DNA from: Solenopsis invicta
Lineage: Eukaryota > Arthropoda > Insecta > Hymenoptera > Formicidae
Reading direction: 5' to 3'
Assembly: GCF_016802725.1 (NCBI RefSeq)
Contig: NC_052676.1
Span: 7,519,433 to 7,583,432 of the forward strand
DNA length: 64,000 bases
Part shown: piece by piece, positions 61,641 through 64,000 of the stretch
Position numbering within the stretch: the first letter of the stretch is position 1
How the letters are laid out: every line of letters starts with the position of its first letter
Notes under the pieces: model-generated
Databases searched by the model: none
What the model saw: only the letters and a program-made list of their open reading frames with translations
Told to the model about the DNA's origin: nothing
Made by a program: the position numbers and the translations under genes

Positions 61641-64000
61641 TTTCCTTTCTAATTTAATTACAAGACTTTTTCCTGTTAGGGTCGCCGAGTGGCACGCTAT
61701 ATAGTAGAGATAATAGAATCTCGTTTGGAGATACGGAAACATACCTACATACCATCTCCCAACGCGTTTTGGAGATCGAGTAATTTTGCGGGCACTTGAC
61801 CGATCTTCCGGCCATAAACATGTCATTTGGATTGGAAGAGCACGAGGGTGTTAGGCTTTAGGTTCGCCTCGCACGGGGCATAATCAAATTTTGCGGTCGC
61901 CCGTATGAAGAGGAGCTTAATTGTGTCAACGGCAGCTAAAAGCAAATACACGTAGCTTTACTCCCTAAAAGCAAACTCGTATACGAGATGCGTATTATCA
62001 GCGGAACTTTCGGAAATTAATTCGACGCTCGTACAATCCCAGAAGTCACGGATACCCGTTTCCGTAAACTTAACCGTCGATTAAGGGTGGCTGCGAGCAA
62101 ACCCCGATTAGCCGGAGTGATCGATTGACCGAAGTAATATCCGCAATATTTTGCTAGCGCGGATTAAATTATTAATCTTTGGCTGTACGGATTAAGTTCA
62201 ACAAATTGTACCGTTTGTAATTTTGCCGTAAACAATTCTGACGTTTGAATTAATTACTAATTAAATTTACCAATTAACCGGCGACGCTTACACTGAAATT
62301 ACGATGAAGGGATGTCTAAAACAGCTCAAAATTCGCTGTTTACCTTGTTGTAACATATTTTGAGCTTTATGATTTTAGATTTTCACACAGATGCTGAATA
62401 CATACTCCGTACGTGCGCATGCATCCAATCGACGAGCGAGATTCTTTAATGGACTCGTGTCGCGAGTAAATCTGTCGACCGCCCTTGCCCGTAAGCACCA
62501 TGTCCGCGCTAAATCACTTCCTGTGTAGAGATATTTATGGTTTCCGTTTTACGATACCGGTTGCACCCGCATTTGTTCGATTCGTCCTACGGAATTCTTC
62601 GAATTCCTTTCTGTCGCGCGAAAGCCTCGCTTTATCCCGGTTGCGATAACGAAGAGGACAACGAGTTGAGTACTAGGATTACGTTGAGTGTACCATTTGG
62701 GATTACCGGATTTACGTCTGTTTCTGCAGATGTGTTACATAATCCTGTAATCTCATAACCCGTAGATTGTACACCCACGTCATGTCCCGAGAAAGAAGCC
62801 GAAAAGTGCTGCGCTTTTCATAAAAAATTAAATAAATATTGACTGATGAATAAAGTAAGTAAGGCAACAGTTTAGAGCCACGTATTTCGCATTACAAGAC
62901 AAGTACTTAATGCAAGGCCAGAGCTAATGAAAATAGAGCACTGAAATGACAATATCAGAAATATCTGCTAGCGTGTGTTATCACGTAATATTTCCATTGC
63001 AAGATAATGCGTGTTAAAAATAGATATGCTAAAATATTATTTGCGCAGTTACTTCCGCATAAAATACGCAAAAGAAGTCAATTTACAAATATATTCAATA
63101 GCTGTTTTACATACACATTCAGTTATAAGCTTCCATTATTTCATTCATTTTTGTTTATGATTCATTTAAATACTTTTAATAACAATTACTTGTAAGTATA
63201 CGATTACTACGAATTGCGAGTAATAATTATTATAAGTAATCGTCGTTTATAATATGTAATCGTTTGCTTTAATTTTTGCCAAGCAAAAAATTGGATATAA
63301 ATAGAATCCTATTTATAATGTTATAGGCTGCAATAACACAAAAATAAGAATACATTCAAGAATTAAGTGTAAATAGAATTCTATTAATAATTTTGCGACA
63401 CGCGAGACTACAAAAACGCAACTTAAAAGTCAGATGTAAATAGAATTCTATTTATAATTGCATGAGCTCTGCGGTAATACAAAAACAAAATTCAAAAATT
63501 ACATGTAAATTGAATTTTATTTATAATTTTATGCGTTGTGCGATAATACAAAAGCATAATAACTCAACAATTAGATAGAGAAAAGTCATCAATATTGGCA
63601 TAATCCTTTCAAAGTGACGTCCTCTTATTTCTCGGAAACCAAATATTGCACTGCATTAATACTGATAAAAACATGATCTGTTTAGATAAGGTAAAAAAGT
63701 AAAAATCCACGGTTTTTATATTCAAGCGCGCGTAGCTTTTTTGTATATAAAATCTGCTGAAAACCAACTTAAAAAGCTAGTATAAAAGCATGATTTTTTG
63801 CAAATTGCACGATTTTTTGCAATTGCAGTTTAAACAATAAGCAGTATACTATTAATAATATTAGATTGTTTTTTTATGTACCGTAGCTTCTTGAAACGGT
63901 TTTGTTTATACTTTCTTCTCTTTCATATTTTCTTCGTAGTGTGGATCAAAACGTAAAATATCTGTTTAGTATAAATCCGTTTACCTTTCCGTGAAAATAG
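60230..64000 (+). other. Trehalase intron 2 (incomplete)
   Basis: Starts GTAAGTT and runs to the window end. I looked for the next trehalase exon and did not find one; the pyrimidine-rich TTCTTCGTAG at 63931-63940 fits an acceptor, but the in-phase reading reaches TGA within 20 codons. The intron contains a (TC)n run and a GC-richer zone at 61680-62820 that may be conserved non-coding sequence. The motif AATAGAATTCTATTTATAAT recurs in variants near 63300-63530, forming a loose ~70 bp tandem. Confidence 0.65.
61609..61637. repeat. (TC)n microsatellite in intron 2
   Basis: A perfect CT/TC dinucleotide run of about 14 units. Confidence 0.95.

Noticed and set aside
61677..61745. GTCGCCGAGTGGC, resembling the D-arm of a Leu or Ser tRNA
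   Set aside because: No matching T-arm or acceptor pairing follows within the expected distance.
61584..61826. Minus-strand frame with alternating Arg-Glu
   Set aside because: It is a translation of the (TC)n microsatellite.
63941..64000. Candidate trehalase exon 3 after the TTCTTCGTAG acceptor-like site
   Set aside because: The in-phase reading meets a stop within 20 codons and shows no trehalase similarity.

Overview
The window looks like nuclear DNA from an insect, most likely a hymenopteran such as an ant. The background is strongly AT-rich and gene-poor, broken by short GC-richer patches in which CpG is not depleted. It is packed with small non-autonomous DNA transposons (MITEs and foldback elements), tRNA-derived SINEs and dinucleotide microsatellites. 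The one recognisable host gene is split by a long intron with GT...AG borders. The order-level assignment is inference from composition and repeat style; no species is claimed.

Gene content: only one host gene is supported, the 5' end of a secreted or membrane-anchored trehalase on the + strand. Exon 1 (51594-51703) encodes a signal peptide. Exon 2 (60113-60229) encodes the start of the mature glycoside hydrolase family 37 domain. Intron 1 is 8.4 kb and intron 2 runs off the right edge; the catalytic region lies outside the window. Exon 1 sits in a GC-richer CpG patch (about 51160-51720) that probably holds the promoter and 5' leader. Trehalase cleaves trehalose, the main haemolymph sugar of insects, into two glucoses. 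No host exon could be recognised in the first 51 kb, which reads as an intergenic desert or the intron of an unseen gene.

Repeat landscape, left to right: a small foldback (299-443); a diverged tandem (991-1147); a long CA microsatellite (2115-2244); a three-level nested transposon stack (4273-5647) whose empty sites can be read from sister copies at 44.3-45.2 kb and 21.8-22.1 kb; a decayed, internally deleted mariner transposase (8702-9274, - strand); a tRNA-derived SINE family, two of whose copies are folded into inverted pairs (7.3 kb and 12.9-13.4 kb) while one is simple (49.2-49.5 kb); foldbacks at 13.7-14.3, 15.6, 28.5-29.0, 42.2, 43.7, 45.3-46.1 and 50.7-51.0 kb; a pair of ~500 bp inverted copies at 30.8 and 32.9 kb; a GC-richer, CpG-rich block without recognised exons (25.4-28.3 kb); and an element inserted in a local duplication at 40.2-40.9 kb. 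Intron 1 of trehalase carries further MITEs (52.3, 53.2 and 58.9 kb).

I found no CRISPR array, operon, phage, virus, rRNA or intact tRNA gene, and no clearly new multi-gene system. The most informative content is the transposon archaeology and the mobile elements in the trehalase promoter and intron.
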